DNA of 64,000 nt, from contig NZ_BMII01000005.1 of NCBI RefSeq assembly GCF_014641855.1, positions 62,001 through 126,000 on the forward strand. The letters are read 5' to 3'. Position 1 is the stretch's first letter, and every line of letters begins with the position of its first letter. The notes under the pieces were generated by a model. It did no database searches, was not told where the DNA came from, and saw nothing but the letters and a program-made list of their open reading frames with translations. Positions 27,132-37,947 of this stretch are shown here, one piece after another. A program made the translations under genes and the position numbers. The stretch comes from Shewanella inventionis. GTDB lineage: Bacteria; Pseudomonadota; Gammaproteobacteria; Enterobacterales; Shewanellaceae.

Positions 27132-28493
27132 CTAGTTGTTATTCACCAAACCAGGTAAAGAGTCTAGTCGTGACTGTAAATCGCTTGAAGTACTGTTTAA
27201 GCTGGCCACAATTAAATCCATGGCATTGTATTGAGCATAGAGGCGATCACTGTATGCAGCCATACGCGTTGCTAAAGCTTCACGGCTATCGGTTAAACGG
27301 CTTAACTGATCGTCTAACGATGAATCTCGGCTATCTAGAACACCACCAGAATCTACATAACTATCCATTAACGAAGACATTCTGCTGGCAAGGCCAGTAT
27401 CTTCGGTACTGAACATTTCAGCTATGGCGCCAGTATCATTAGCAATCGCTTCTGTCAGTTTGGTTGAGTCAACTTCTAACAAACCTGCTGTAGTCGTTGT
27501 AATACCAAGGTTTGCGAGCATTTTATCGCCGTCAGAGGTGCTGTACTGGCTCGATAACATATTACGCATCTGGCTTTGAATACTGCGCGGTAACGAATCG
27601 CCTTGCAAAATGCCTGCTTGCTCAGTATCGGCATCATAACTGCTTAAATCTTTAATGGTAGTCATAACACTGTTATAAGCGGTAACAAAACCTTCAATTG
27701 CGGCTTTGGTTTTTGCAGTGTCTTTACTTACTGTTAAGGTGGTAGTTTTATCAATGTCGGCAGCCGTTAATGTTAACGACACGCCAGTGATACCTTCTTC
27801 AATGGTGTTTTCTTGCGACACCACTTTTACACCGTCAATATACACAATGGCATTTTTGGCTGGAGTGACTTCGGTCATGGTAAAGGTATCTGCTAAGCCA
27901 GTATTGCCGTCGCTATCTGTTGCGGTTACGCTAATAGTGCTGTCTAAGCCTGTGGTTTTAGAACCTAATACTAATTGCGGGCCTAATTCGCCATTAATGA
28001 TGGTGGCGGTAACATCATCGTTATCATCTGAACTGTTAATCTTGTTCATGATTTCAGTTAAGGTGTCAGTCGCTTCTACATCAATATTAAAACTATTACT
28101 GCCAACGGCTATGGCTAATGAGCCTGTACCAATTGTAGTCGCGTTATCGGCGACTACTGCCGTGCTCACTTTTTGGCTTTGGGCCAGTTGCTCCACTTTT
28201 ACCTGATAATTGCCCGACACCGCGGTTTCATCAACGGTCGCACTAAGATAATCTTTAGTTGATACAGCAACCTTTTGACTGCCAAAAGTATCAGCCTCCG
28301 TTAATGCCTCAAGCTTAGTTTGAAACTCAGACATGGCACTTTTTAGCGCACCAATACCGGATATTTTTGCAGTGATGGTACCTTCATTAGCATCAAACTG
28401 GGCAATTTTACCGGCGCTTTCGGCATCAACCAACGCGGTTACAATGCCGCTGATATCAATACCTGAACCAATACCTACTGATGTTAATGCCAT
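27132..28493 (-). CDS. fliD: Filament cap protein FliD
   Basis: FliD caps the growing filament and folds incoming flagellin. The 453-aa protein has the N-terminal domain (GIGSGIDISGIVTALVDAES), a variable middle with Ser/Thr/Asp-rich beta segments, and the C-terminal coiled coil (AEMFSTEDTGLASRMSSLMD to the end). It follows flaG by about 100 bp with no separate promoter that I recognise. Confidence 0.97.
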   Translation of the reverse strand: MALTSVGIGSGIDISGIVTALVDAESAGKIAQFDANEGTITAKISGIGALKSAMSEFQTKLEALTEADTFGSQKVAVSTKDYLSATVDETAVSGNYQVKVEQLAQSQKVSTAVVADNATTIGTGSLAIAVGSNSFNIDVEATDTLTEIMNKINSSDDNDDVTATIINGELGPQLVLGSKTTGLDSTISVTATDSDGNTGLADTFTMTEVTPAKNAIVYIDGVKVVSQENTIEEGITGVSLTLTAADIDKTTTLTVSKDTAKTKAAIEGFVTAYNSVMTTIKDLSSYDADTEQAGILQGDSLPRSIQSQMRNMLSSQYSTSDGDKMLANLGITTTTAGLLEVDSTKLTEAIANDTGAIAEMFSTEDTGLASRMSSLMDSYVDSGGVLDSRDSSLDDQLSRLTDSREALATRMAAYSDRLYAQYNAMDLIVASLNSTSSDLQSRLDSLPGLVNNN

Positions 28494-28592
28494 AATACCC
28501 TCTACTTACAATATTCGGTTATCGATAAAACTCATTAGTGTCACGGTAATCTAAACGGTTGTAATAAAATTACATTGTCATTTACTTTAAAA

Positions 28593-29009
28593 CTACACTT
28601 CAGTTTTCATCAGTAAACCAGTGACTTCGTTTAACTTTTTGGCAATTTCTAACGCCTCTTCATTAGGCATCTGCCTAATCAACTCGCCAGTGGCGACATC
28701 AATCACCTTAACCACTTGTATGCCTAAGTCTTCATCCACTTTAAAGGCTAAACCTTTTTGCATCATGCTCATGCTTTCAGTGATGTCATTTACCGCTTGA
28801 TTAAGCTCATCAGCATCTACTTGAGTTGCTGCATTTACTTGTTCTGTGCTGCGGGCACTGTCAGCGGCTTTTTGAATACCATCAGCTGGTAAACCTAAAT
28901 TAGTCACATTAGACTGACTTCCTACCTGAGTAGCCACTGGCCGACTCACTGAGTTAGCTAGGCTCTCTTTATGCAAGTTACTGTTCGATGCTGTTACATT
29001 GACATCCAT
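28593..29009 (-). CDS. flaG: FlaG family protein
   Basis: FlaG proteins influence filament length in polar-flagellate bacteria. The C-terminal FlaG domain reads LAFKVDEDLGIQVVKVIDVA, then GELIRQMPNEEALEIAKKL. The ATG at 29009 (138 aa) has GAGG 6 nt upstream and is preferred over ATG 29021, which overlaps that Shine-Dalgarno. It is first in flaG-fliD-fliT-fliS. Confidence 0.95.
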   Translation of the reverse strand: MDVNVTASNSNLHKESLANSVSRPVATQVGSQSNVTNLGLPADGIQKAADSARSTEQVNAATQVDADELNQAVNDITESMSMMQKGLAFKVDEDLGIQVVKVIDVATGELIRQMPNEEALEIAKKLNEVTGLLMKTEV

Positions 29010-29039
29010 GATACACCTCAACTGACCTAATAAAACAAA

Positions 29040-29054
29040 GCAAAATTCACACCA
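29040..29054 (-). promoter_or_regulatory. Candidate sigma54 promoter for flaG operon
   Basis: The minus strand reads TGGTGTGAATTTTGC then T: GG-N10-GC with a full TTGC, but a weak -24 flank. The predicted start would leave a short leader (about 20 nt) to flaG. Confidence 0.55.
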
Positions 29055-29142
29055 GTTTTAATTGCCTTGATGGTTAAATATTCCGTTAACTCGAACCATC
29101 AACACTTGAGTAAATATTACTTTATTTCAAGTTTTAAAACAT

Positions 29143-29170
29143 AAAAGGGAGTATCGCAAGCGATCCTCCC
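29143..29170 (-). terminator. Terminator after the downstream flagellin gene
   Basis: The stem GGGAG plus ATCGC (29147-29157) pairs with 29160-29170 around one mismatch, followed on the minus strand by TTTTAT. Confidence 0.82.
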
Positions 29171-29230
29171 TGTCTGTTACCTTTACACTAGCTCATCGCT
29201 ATTAATAGTAGTTGCTATATTAAGCGTCTA

Positions 29231-30676
29231 TTATAGTAGTGACAATGCAGTCTGAGGGATCTGGTTAGCCTGGGCTAACATCGCAGAAGAGGTCTGAGAC
29301 AAAATCTGCTGCTTAGTTAACTGTGCTGTTTCAGACGCGAAGTCAACATCTTGAATACGGCTACGAGCATCGGTTACGTTTGATTGAACGTTACTTAAGT
29401 TACTAATAGTAAAGTTCATACGGTTCTGTACCGCACCTAAGTCAGCACGCTGTGAGTCAATACCTGCAATCGCACCATCAATAATAGCAAGTGCAGACTG
29501 CGAACCAGAAGCTGTAGAAATATCTACCGAGTTCACACCAGCAAAAACCCCCGAAGCTTCAGTAGATATTTCAGCTGTAATACCTCCAGAAAGTGTATAT
29601 GAATCTGAAGAACTTAGAGATATAGCACCTGAAGCAGTAGCAACAACACCAGCAGCAGTTACGTTTGTGGTTGCGCTTGCAGTACCATCTCCAGATATAT
29701 TTTCTAATGCGAGCGCACCCGTAGTGTTACTTGCTAACGAAGTAAAATTAATATCTGCGCCTTTTGAGCTAGTAATTGTTAACACACCACTATCGATGCT
29801 AGCTGAAACTCCTGTCTCACCTGAAACGTTATTTATAGCTTTTGCAAGATCATCGTTGCTTGAAATTCCTGTTAGATCAAGCGATGAAGTACTGGTGCCG
29901 TCATCAACATTCATTACTAATGAAGTATCGAACGCAGCAGTCAAATTGGCTGTCACTTTAGTTTCAGCTGTAGCTGTTACTCCTGTACCAGCCTTATTTA
30001 TTTTACTAGCCACTTCCGTCGCGGTATCATTTGCTGCAGTCACTACGTTAGTAGAGGTCGTTCCCTTAGTAATAGCTAAAGTGCCACCAGCCGAACCATT
30101 TGACCCAGCGGCAGCAGCAACTAGTGCGCCGCCATATATTGAGCCTGCTGCATTACTTTGATATGCACCAATGTTAGTAGATGCTACAGATTTTAGTGAC
30201 ACATTAATCGTTTCATTGGCTTTTGAACCCACTTGAAACGCTTGCGTTCCGTAAGAGCCATCAAGTAAGTTTTGACCACCAAAAGAGGTTGTTTCAGCAA
30301 TACGAGTTAATTCAGCTTGTAATGAGTTCACTTCTTTTTGCATTGCGGCTCTGTCTTCAGAAGAGTTTGAACCGTTAGCAGACTGTAGTGATAAATCACG
30401 CATACGTTGTAAAATGCTGGTTGATTGCTCCATTGCACCTTCAGCTGTTTGTGCAATCGAAATACCGTCGTTAGCATTACGCATCGCAACACCGATACCG
30501 TTGATTTGACTGGTCATACGATTTGAAATCTGTAAACCGGCAGCATCATCTTTGGCACTGTTAATACGAAGACCTGAAGATAAACGCTCCATAGACGTTT
30601 GTAAGCCACTGTTAGCACTATTTAGGTTACCTTGTGCTTTCATTGATGTGACGTTGGTGTTTACTGAAATAGCCAT
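29231..30676 (-). CDS. Flagellin (downstream copy)
   Basis: This 481-aa flagellin has the conserved D0/D1 N-terminus ([35 protein letters not shown]) and C-terminus ([20 protein letters not shown], ending TALSLL). The Ser/Thr/Ala-rich surface region (about 175-380) diverges from the neighbouring copy. The protein polymerises outside the cell into the filament. A FliA-type promoter lies at 30750-30776 and a terminator follows. In Shewanella nomenclature this position corresponds to flaB, by inference from order only. Confidence 0.97.
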   Translation of the reverse strand: MAISVNTNVTSMKAQGNLNSANSGLQTSMERLSSGLRINSAKDDAAGLQISNRMTSQINGIGVAMRNANDGISIAQTAEGAMEQSTSILQRMRDLSLQSANGSNSSEDRAAMQKEVNSLQAELTRIAETTSFGGQNLLDGSYGTQAFQVGSKANETINVSLKSVASTNIGAYQSNAAGSIYGGALVAAAAGSNGSAGGTLAITKGTTSTNVVTAANDTATEVASKINKAGTGVTATAETKVTANLTAAFDTSLVMNVDDGTSTSSLDLTGISSNDDLAKAINNVSGETGVSASIDSGVLTITSSKGADINFTSLASNTTGALALENISGDGTASATTNVTAAGVVATASGAISLSSSDSYTLSGGITAEISTEASGVFAGVNSVDISTASGSQSALAIIDGAIAGIDSQRADLGAVQNRMNFTISNLSNVQSNVTDARSRIQDVDFASETAQLTKQQILSQTSSAMLAQANQIPQTALSLL

Positions 30677-30749
30677 AATTGTTGCCCTCTACCTAACTTA
30701 AATAGTGCCTGTCAGTTGTGTCAGGCAAAGTTTATTTTCTACATACACT

Positions 30750-30776
30750 GTAACGGCTCGGTAGAAAAAACCTTTA
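30750..30776 (-). promoter_or_regulatory. FliA (sigma28) promoter for downstream flagellin
   Basis: The minus strand has TAAA (30776-30773), exactly 15 nt, then GCCGTTAC (30757-30750), against consensus TAAA-N15-GCCGATAA. The leader to the ATG is about 65 nt. Confidence 0.82.
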
Positions 30777-30842
30777 GGGGTAATTTTCGCTATTTTAAAT
30801 AAATTGATTAATTACATAAAAAATTATTATAAATCAATAAAT

Positions 30843-30869
30843 AAAAAAAGCAGGCCATTTGGCCTGCTT
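30843..30869 (-). terminator. Terminator after the upstream flagellin gene
   Basis: A 9-bp perfect stem (30848-30856 with 30861-30869), 4-nt loop, then a seven-T run on the minus strand. It lies between the two flagellin genes, making each a separate transcript. Confidence 0.92.
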
Positions 30870-30898
30870 AATAGGAATACTTAATTGACAGAATTTGG

Positions 30899-32350
30899 TT
30901 AACCTAATAAAGATAATGCAGTTTGCGGAATTTGATTAGCCTGGGCCAACATTGCTGATGAGGTTTGTGACAAAATCTGCTGTTTAGTTAACTCTGCAGT
31001 TTCAGACGCAAAATCCACATCTTGAATACGGCTGCGAGCATCAGTTACGTTACTCTGAACGTTACTTAAGTTACTAATAGTGAAACTCATTCGATTTTGG
31101 ATTGCACCTAAATCAGCTCTTGAGCTATCAATACTAGCGATTGCACCATCAATAATATCAATTGCCGATTGAGCTCCAGCAGCAGTTGATACATCAACAG
31201 TATTTGCTCCAGTAAACACCCCCGCAGTCTCTGTGGTTAATTCAGAAGCAATACCACCACTAATAGAATAAGCAGAAGACGCACTCAAAGAAATGGCTCC
31301 GGCTGCAGTGTGAGTAGCGTTAGTAGTACCCATATTTACAGTCGTACTTGAAACGCCTGCTCCTGACACATTTGTTATTGCTAGAGCACCAGCAGTATTA
31401 GTTCCCGAAGTAGCAAAATTAATATCCGCACCATTGGAGCTCGTAATTGTCAAAACGCCGCTATCAATGCTAGCACTGACTCCTGTCTCACCAGATACAT
31501 TATTTATAGCTTTTGCTAGATCATCGTTATTACTAATGCCAGTTAAATCGAGTGAGGATGTATTGTTACCATCATCTACACTCATAGTTAGTGCTCCGCC
31601 GCTAAATGCAGTTGTTAAGTTTGCTATTACTTTAGTTTGTGCTGTAGCTGTAACTCCAGTGCCTGCTTTATTGATCTTACTAACCACCTCAGTAGCAGTA
31701 TCATTGACAGCAGTAACTACAGTAGTCGTTTTCGTTCCTTGAGTAATTGCCAAATTACCACCTGCCGAACCGTTGGTTCCTGCAGCTGCTGCAACAAAAT
31801 TACCACCAAAGATACTTCCCGCAGCATCACTTTGATATGCTCCTATGTCAGAAGCTCCGATAGATATCAGTGAGACATCAATAGTTTCATTAGCTTTAGC
31901 ACCGACTTGAAATGATTGAGTACCATATGAACCATCAAGCAACTTTTGGCCACCAAATGAAGTTGTTTCAGCAATACGAGTTAATTCAGCTTGCAGTGAA
32001 TTGACTTCTTTCTGCATTGCAGCTCTATCTTCTGCAGAGTTTGAACCGTTAGCGGATTGCAAGGATAAATCACGCATACGCTGTAGAATATTAGTTGATT
32101 CTTGCATCGCGCCTTCTGCGGTTTGCGCAATTGAGATACCGTCGTTAGCATTACGCATTGCAACACCAATACCATTAATTTGGCTGGTCATACGGTTTGA
32201 AATCTGTAAGCCTGCAGCATCGTCTTTTGCGCTGTTGATACGCAAACCAGATGATAAACGTTCCATTGACATAGAAAGTTTGCTATTCGCGCCATTTAAA
32301 TTATTTTGCGCTTTCATTGATGTGACGTTGGTATTAACTGAAATAGCCAT
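30899..32350 (-). CDS. Flagellin (upstream copy)
   Basis: This 483-aa flagellin is nearly identical to the downstream copy over the first 170 and last 90 residues and differs mainly in the Ser/Thr/Ala-rich middle. It ends TALSLLG, one residue beyond its partner. It has its own terminator. I could not find a good FliA box in the 197-bp upstream gap, where the downstream copy has a clear one. In Shewanella this position corresponds to flaA, by inference from order only. Confidence 0.97.
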   Translation of the reverse strand: MAISVNTNVTSMKAQNNLNGANSKLSMSMERLSSGLRINSAKDDAAGLQISNRMTSQINGIGVAMRNANDGISIAQTAEGAMQESTNILQRMRDLSLQSANGSNSAEDRAAMQKEVNSLQAELTRIAETTSFGGQKLLDGSYGTQSFQVGAKANETIDVSLISIGASDIGAYQSDAAGSIFGGNFVAAAAGTNGSAGGNLAITQGTKTTTVVTAVNDTATEVVSKINKAGTGVTATAQTKVIANLTTAFSGGALTMSVDDGNNTSSLDLTGISNNDDLAKAINNVSGETGVSASIDSGVLTITSSNGADINFATSGTNTAGALAITNVSGAGVSSTTVNMGTTNATHTAAGAISLSASSAYSISGGIASELTTETAGVFTGANTVDVSTAAGAQSAIDIIDGAIASIDSSRADLGAIQNRMSFTISNLSNVQSNVTDARSRIQDVDFASETAELTKQQILSQTSSAMLAQANQIPQTALSLLG

Positions 32351-32547
32351 ATGTAAATCCTCTTCTTAGTTAAACGCCAAGACTCGGAGCTTGGCTAAAC
32401 GGTTAATCATGTAAACTGTTTAATGTGTTTTTTAAAACTAGCGCCCAATAACTGGAGCTTTACAGCTAACAAGCCAGTTTTTTTTGCGCTTCAAGCTGTC
32501 AATTTATGGTCTATAAAAAACCATCATTAAAAGCCTGGGTGAACGTG

Positions 32548-33753
32548 TTATATATAATCAAACAAACTGAGCGTGCCGACTTTAGTAAACAAACTTGATA
32601 CCGCGTTAAGCGCTAACTGCTGCTTTTCAAACTCGGTAATCGCTGAGGCAAAATCTAGGTCTTCTAACTTCGATAATGCCGAGGTGTTAATAATCTTTTC
32701 GTCAGTGTGATTGTCGCTGTACTGTTGCAACACTTTTAAGCTGTTGCCGGTGTAGCTGCGCTGCTGACTCATTTGATTGACACCACTGTCTAAGTTATTC
32801 AATAGTTGTGCCAACTCTGCTTGCCCTGCTGGCGTTTGTGTATCATCGCCACTTTCAAATAAGGCAATAGCCTTGCTTAACGTATCGAAAATACTGACTT
32901 CGGCGACTTCTTCTATGCTAAAAGTATCGCCAGCTTGTGGCTCGCCATCGATGTTAACCGCAATACCGTTAACGGTGACCGGCTGCGATGCGTCAAAAGG
33001 TGTTACCGTTGTGACAAGGTTTGCCGCACCGTCGTACACTTCAACATTAAGTCCACCAGCACCGTCGTCTACAAAGCTAAAACTATATGTATCAGGTAGA
33101 TGCGCTGATGCATCAATGATTTTGGCACTGGTCACCACAAAGTCGCCTTGCTGTAATGACGAATAATTGACGCCATAGTCACCCATTGCATTGGGCGCGT
33201 TCATAAAGGCGGCATCACCTGGGGTATTGGTGTTCACCTGTACGCCGGTGGCAATATTACTTTTACGAATACCTGAGTCGCCGCTGTAAACTATTTGACC
33301 GTTATTGTCGAACGCAAATGGAATATCGTTAGTTTTAGTGCCGCCAAAAATATAATTGCCCGACTCGTCTTTGGTGTTAGCGATGGACATTAATTGTTCA
33401 AGACTTTGACGCATGTCATCGGCAATCACTTGCCGCTCTGCGGAAGTCATGCTGCCGTTTGCTGCACGTAGCATAGATTCTTTCATGCTGGCGGCTAAAT
33501 CATCGGCCTGGCCTAACTGGCTTTCGGTTTGTTGGACATGATTGGTGGCGTAGTCGATGTTTTTAATAAATTGCTCAACCAAGGTATTTTTTTGCTTAAG
33601 ATTATCAATCGCAATGGCCGCTACTGGGTCGTCGCCTGCGGTTTCGACTCTTTTACCGCTGGAGATCTGCCCCACAATGCTATTAGTGGCAGACTGCTTT
33701 TCTAAAATACTGTTGGTACTTTGCTGAAACATTTGTCCGGTAGAAATTCTCAT
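32548..33753 (-). CDS. flgL: Hook-filament junction protein FlgL
   Basis: This 401-aa flagellin-like protein is the second hook-filament adaptor. The N-terminus MRISTGQMFQQSTNSILEKQ and QISSGKRVETAGDDPVAA are typical, as is the C-terminus LSKLEDLDFASAITEFEKQQ. It follows flgK by 10 bp at the end of the flgFGHIJKL run. Confidence 0.97.
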   Translation of the reverse strand: MRISTGQMFQQSTNSILEKQSATNSIVGQISSGKRVETAGDDPVAAIAIDNLKQKNTLVEQFIKNIDYATNHVQQTESQLGQADDLAASMKESMLRAANGSMTSAERQVIADDMRQSLEQLMSIANTKDESGNYIFGGTKTNDIPFAFDNNGQIVYSGDSGIRKSNIATGVQVNTNTPGDAAFMNAPNAMGDYGVNYSSLQQGDFVVTSAKIIDASAHLPDTYSFSFVDDGAGGLNVEVYDGAANLVTTVTPFDASQPVTVNGIAVNIDGEPQAGDTFSIEEVAEVSIFDTLSKAIALFESGDDTQTPAGQAELAQLLNNLDSGVNQMSQQRSYTGNSLKVLQQYSDNHTDEKIINTSALSKLEDLDFASAITEFEKQQLALNAVSSLFTKVGTLSLFDYI

Positions 33754-33763
33754 GGCTTATCTC

Positions 33764-35686
33764 CTAACGAACCGAGCTTAATAAGCTGTCAAAAATAGTT
33801 TGCGCGGAAGACATAATGCGCGCGGCGGCCTGGTAAGACTGTTGGAAGCGCAATAAATTGGCGGCTTCTTCGTCTAAGCTAACGCCCGATTCGCTTTGCA
33901 CTCTGTCGTAGGCTTGCTGATAAATGGCCGAGGCTGAATCAACTCGAACTTCTGCCGCTTTGGTTTGGCTACCAATATCTAATTTGGTGTTTTCAAATAC
34001 ACTAGTTAAGGTGCCTGTGCCGTTGTTCATTAATTTGACGTCCGACAATTTGGCCATTTCAACTGCGTTGCTGTTATTACCTTCGGCAAAGGCGAGATCG
34101 AAAGTAAAGGTCTCTGGATTCACAGCGGTGCCACTAGTGGTGATGTCAAAGTCCACACCAAAGGCATTAATGTTGTTATTGGAAATAACGCCCGTGCCTA
34201 ATGAAGTGCCGGCACTGTCAAATGCTTGATAAGTATTGGCGGCGGTATCAATCGCAAACGTAATTGATGAACCCGTTGCAGTACCCGGAAAACCGGTGGC
34301 GCTTGAGTCCATGCTGTTTAAGCTAATTGTGGTGTTGCCCGAGTTTTCTGAGTCAGCGGTTAAGGTTGGCCCTGCAGCGGCAATGCCTTTAGGGTCGGTC
34401 ATGACGACACTGATACCCGTTGCAGCACCTGCTGTTGGGCGGATTTCAAATTTATCGCCATCAGCAATTGGACCATTTGCGATATTAATAGTAAAACCTG
34501 CACTACTGGTAAGTTCGGTGCCCGATAGTGTCAGGGTTGATACTTCACCGGTTTGATTATCTTTTAATGCATAGCCTGCAGCTGTGGTGTAACTTAACTC
34601 ATAACTGCTACCAGATAGCGCGCCCACGTCGTCAATATTGACTGACAAAGCTGCAGAACTGGTGTTAGTTGAATAACTGCCAGCGCGGCCAGATGACATT
34701 AACGAGCTGTTAATATCGCGAAAAATATCACTGCCCACTTCGCCATTTAAATCAAAACCACTTGATTGCATTTGGTTAAAGGTATCGGCTACGCCTAACG
34801 CTAACTGGCCTAACTCGTTACTTGCTGGTATTAAGGTGTCGTCGCGATAATCAAACAAAGCACCTAATTGCCCCCCTAATTTACTTGGGTCAACAATTAA
34901 TGTTTTATCACTAATGGATGCTGTTAGCTGAGGCTCTGCGGGGAACGGGTCGCCAGCCGTCACGCCCATGCTCATGGCCACTTCGCCCGATACCAACATA
35001 ACAGAGCCGCCAAGCATAATTGATTTAGCACCTGTATCTAATGGGATCACGTTCACTTGTGCGTATTCGCTGAGCTCTAAGATAAGGGCATCTTGCTTGT
35101 CTAAAATCTCGTTGTTATCTTGCTGCGACTTCATTAACTCTAGGTTAATGTTAGCCAGCTCTTTGCTGATTTCATTAATTCGGGTGGTAACTGACTCAAT
35201 TTGGCTGTTGGTTTGCTTAACCTGATTATCAAGTTGCGATTGCATTTGATTAATATTGATAGCCAGTTGCTCAGCAGTACCTATGGCGCTGCTACGAATA
35301 CCTAAATCTGTTGGTAAGTCTGCCACGCTGTTAATGCTGGCAAAAAACTCATTAATACTGCTAGGCACCATGCTGCCTACTTGTGCGTACAACTCGTCTA
35401 GTTCACTGAGTTTTGAATAGGTGGTTTCTGCCGCGCTCATGCTGGTTTGGCCAATGCGTAACTCGCGCGCGGCAAACTCATTGTAAACACGTTTAACGTC
35501 AGATACATACGTACCTGTACCATAAAAGCTGTCGCCAATACGTTGCGATTGTAACGTGGCCTGCGTGGCCGTTTGGCGGTTGTAACCTTCGGTATTTGCG
35601 TTGGCGATGTTATTACCGGTTACCCCAAGTTGAGACTGAGATGCCATAACACCCGTGCGTGCGATACTGAGTAGATCAATCGACAT
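33764..35686 (-). CDS. flgK: Hook-filament junction protein FlgK
   Basis: This 640-aa protein is the first hook-filament adaptor. The N-terminal rod/hook signature SIARTGVMASQSQLGVTGNN with NTEGYNRQ is clear, as is the C-terminal ANLLRFQQSYQAAARIMSSA. The variable middle (about 350-560) is Ser/Gly/Thr-rich. Its ATG abuts the flgJ stop. Confidence 0.97.
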   Translation of the reverse strand: MSIDLLSIARTGVMASQSQLGVTGNNIANANTEGYNRQTATQATLQSQRIGDSFYGTGTYVSDVKRVYNEFAARELRIGQTSMSAAETTYSKLSELDELYAQVGSMVPSSINEFFASINSVADLPTDLGIRSSAIGTAEQLAININQMQSQLDNQVKQTNSQIESVTTRINEISKELANINLELMKSQQDNNEILDKQDALILELSEYAQVNVIPLDTGAKSIMLGGSVMLVSGEVAMSMGVTAGDPFPAEPQLTASISDKTLIVDPSKLGGQLGALFDYRDDTLIPASNELGQLALGVADTFNQMQSSGFDLNGEVGSDIFRDINSSLMSSGRAGSYSTNTSSAALSVNIDDVGALSGSSYELSYTTAAGYALKDNQTGEVSTLTLSGTELTSSAGFTINIANGPIADGDKFEIRPTAGAATGISVVMTDPKGIAAAGPTLTADSENSGNTTISLNSMDSSATGFPGTATGSSITFAIDTAANTYQAFDSAGTSLGTGVISNNNINAFGVDFDITTSGTAVNPETFTFDLAFAEGNNSNAVEMAKLSDVKLMNNGTGTLTSVFENTKLDIGSQTKAAEVRVDSASAIYQQAYDRVQSESGVSLDEEAANLLRFQQSYQAAARIMSSAQTIFDSLLSSVR

Positions 35687-36828
35687 TATTTAGTCTCCAG
35701 GGGTAATACGGATTTAAGGCCTTCTTTTACCGACTTCATCACGTTAATGACCTTGTTGGCATATTGTGGGTCGGTGGCATAACCCGCCTTTTGCAGGGCA
35801 CGAATAAACTGTGTTGGTTCTGCTGCCACTTTGCGGGCGTCTTCATAACGATCGCCTTGGCCAATAAACGACACAAAGTCGCTAAAGCTTTGTTCAAGGT
35901 CGTCGTACATTCTAAAGTCTGCTTTTTGCTGCACCGGGATGCCTTTTTCAAACTCTAGGGTGTTAACTGAGGTTTTTTCCCCCTGCCAACGTTTATCCGC
36001 TTTAATATTAAATAAGTTGTGGCTCATTGTGCCGTCGTTACGGCGAACCACTTTTTGACCCCATCCGGTTTCGAGTGCCGACTGAGCAATTAACACTTCT
36101 GCCGATGTACCTAATGTTTTGGCGGCTTTTTCAGCATGCGGATATAACACAGAAATAAAATGCTGTGGGCTGGTAAATTCGCTGACAGGCTCACCTTTTT
36201 GCTTAAGTTTGTTGGTCTCTTGCGGCAAACTATTGCCAGCACTGATTGCAGCTGTAGTCGGTTTTGCAGTTTGTTTATCTGCAAATGATTGACTAGCTAA
36301 TTGCTCGCCACGTAATACACTGGCAAGTTGCTGTGGCATAGCCGACGCCATTTCGTTTTGGTTAATGGCATGATGTGACGTTGCTACTTGCTGTGCTGGT
36401 AAAATGCTGTCTAACGTGTCTTGATCAAGCTCGCTTGGCTGTGGCACAAACATGCTAGGGTTAACTTTGTTGTCACTGTCGCCACGTAAAACCGACGCAG
36501 GCGTAACAGGGCTGTTATTGGGGTCAAGTTGTTGCACCATAAGCTCTGCAAGGCCTAGCATGCCTTTGTTTGACAAGTCGACCGACATTTGTTGGTCGCG
36601 CATTTGTTCAAAAAACTCTGTGGTTTGGCTGTTCATCGGGCTGTCTGACTTAAACGCGGCATTGGCATCACGCATGCTTTTCATGAGCATTTGAATAAAA
36701 ATACCTTCAAATTGCTTTGCCGCTTCTTTAAGTGCCCCCTTCTCGTCTTTCTGGGCTTGGACACGAAGTGAATCTAGTCCTCCTAGATCCAGAAAGTTCG
36801 ATGAATTTGACAGCTTTTCCATAGTCAT
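35686..36828 (-). CDS. flgJ: Rod assembly muramidase FlgJ (two-domain)
   Basis: FlgJ caps the growing rod and opens the peptidoglycan. The N-terminal rod-capping domain (about 20-110: AAKQFEGIFIQMLMKSMRDA) is joined by a long linker to a C-terminal glucosaminidase domain (about 215-370). The catalytic-Glu segment is QSALETGWGQKVV. The dual-domain form is typical of gammaproteobacteria. ATGs at 36828 and 36822 are both possible. Confidence 0.96.
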   Translation of the reverse strand: MTMEKLSNSSNFLDLGGLDSLRVQAQKDEKGALKEAAKQFEGIFIQMLMKSMRDANAAFKSDSPMNSQTTEFFEQMRDQQMSVDLSNKGMLGLAELMVQQLDPNNSPVTPASVLRGDSDNKVNPSMFVPQPSELDQDTLDSILPAQQVATSHHAINQNEMASAMPQQLASVLRGEQLASQSFADKQTAKPTTAAISAGNSLPQETNKLKQKGEPVSEFTSPQHFISVLYPHAEKAAKTLGTSAEVLIAQSALETGWGQKVVRRNDGTMSHNLFNIKADKRWQGEKTSVNTLEFEKGIPVQQKADFRMYDDLEQSFSDFVSFIGQGDRYEDARKVAAEPTQFIRALQKAGYATDPQYANKVINVMKSVKEGLKSVLPLETK

Positions 36829-36839
36829 ACCGACAATTT

Positions 36840-37937
36840 TTAGATGATGATAAGTTCACCATGCAAAGCGCCTGCCATTTTTAATGCTTCGAGTATGGCA
36901 AGTACGTCAGATGGTGCGGCGCCCACTAAATTGACGGCTCTTACAAGCTCATCAAGGCTGGTGCCTGGATTAAACATAAACATACGACGATCTTTTTCTG
37001 ACACATCAATCGTGCTATTAGTGGTTACTACGGTATCGCCGCCAGCTAGCGCATTGGGCTGTGACACTTGGGTGGCTTCAGCAATAGTGACGGTTAAGCC
37101 GCCATGGGTAACTGCTGCGGGTAATAATTTAACGTGTTGGCCGACCACTATGGTGCCGGTGCGTGAGTTAACAATGACTTTGGCTGACTCGTCTGCAGGT
37201 TCTACCTCAATGTTTTCAAGGGTAGATAAAAACGACACCCGTTGTGATGCATCGCGCGGGGCACTTACTTGAATTGATGTTGCATCAATAGCGCGAGCCA
37301 TGTCTGGGCCAAGTAAATCATTAATGGCGTCGGCCATGCGTTTAGCCGTTGAAAAGTCTGCACGGCGTAAATTAAATGTCAGAAAATCGCCACTTGAAAA
37401 TGGGCTTGCCACACTGCGCTCAACAATTGCGCCGCTGGGTATGCGCCCAACCGTTGGGGTATTTTGAATCACTTGTGAGCCGTCTAACCCTTCGGCACTA
37501 AAACCACTCACCACAAGGCTACCTTGGGCAATGGCGTAAACGTTGCCATCTACCCCTTTTAAGAAGGTTTGAATCAGTGTTCCGCCGCGTAAACTTTTGG
37601 CTTCACCTAAGCTCGACACGGTAACGTCAAGGTTTTGACCCGGCTTAATAAACGCGGGCATGTCGGCATGAACCGCCACCACAGCCACGTTTTTTGAATT
37701 GGGTCTTACGGTGTCGGGTAAATTAATGCCAAAGTTTTTAAGCATGGTGCGAAAAGTCTGCTCGGTATATCGAGTTTTTTCACCGGTGCCAGGTAAACCA
37801 ACAACTAAGCCATAACCAATTAACTGGTTACTTCTTACGCCTTGAATATTGGCAATATCTTTAATGCGCTCGGCATGTACTGGGGCTGTTAGGATTAACA
37901 GCGACGTCATTAGCGACACCAACAATTTGATTTTCAT
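36840..37937 (-). CDS. flgI: Flagellar P-ring protein FlgI
   Basis: This 365-aa periplasmic protein forms the P ring in the peptidoglycan layer. It has a signal peptide ending near PVHA/ERIKD. The family core follows ([20 protein letters not shown] and [15 protein letters not shown]). It follows flgH by 10 bp. Confidence 0.98.
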   Translation of the reverse strand: MKIKLLVSLMTSLLILTAPVHAERIKDIANIQGVRSNQLIGYGLVVGLPGTGEKTRYTEQTFRTMLKNFGINLPDTVRPNSKNVAVVAVHADMPAFIKPGQNLDVTVSSLGEAKSLRGGTLIQTFLKGVDGNVYAIAQGSLVVSGFSAEGLDGSQVIQNTPTVGRIPSGAIVERSVASPFSSGDFLTFNLRRADFSTAKRMADAINDLLGPDMARAIDATSIQVSAPRDASQRVSFLSTLENIEVEPADESAKVIVNSRTGTIVVGQHVKLLPAAVTHGGLTVTIAEATQVSQPNALAGGDTVVTTNSTIDVSEKDRRMFMFNPGTSLDELVRAVNLVGAAPSDVLAILEALKMAGALHGELIII

Positions 37938-37947
37938 GTATTACTCC

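Noticed and set aside
32351..32547. Possible FliA promoter for the upstream flagellin (TAAAGCTCC followed by GCGCTAG)
   Set aside because: Spacing is 14 nt and the -10 element matches GCCGATAA poorly. The same bases lie in an AACTGG/CCAGTT inverted repeat, so I do not call a promoter.
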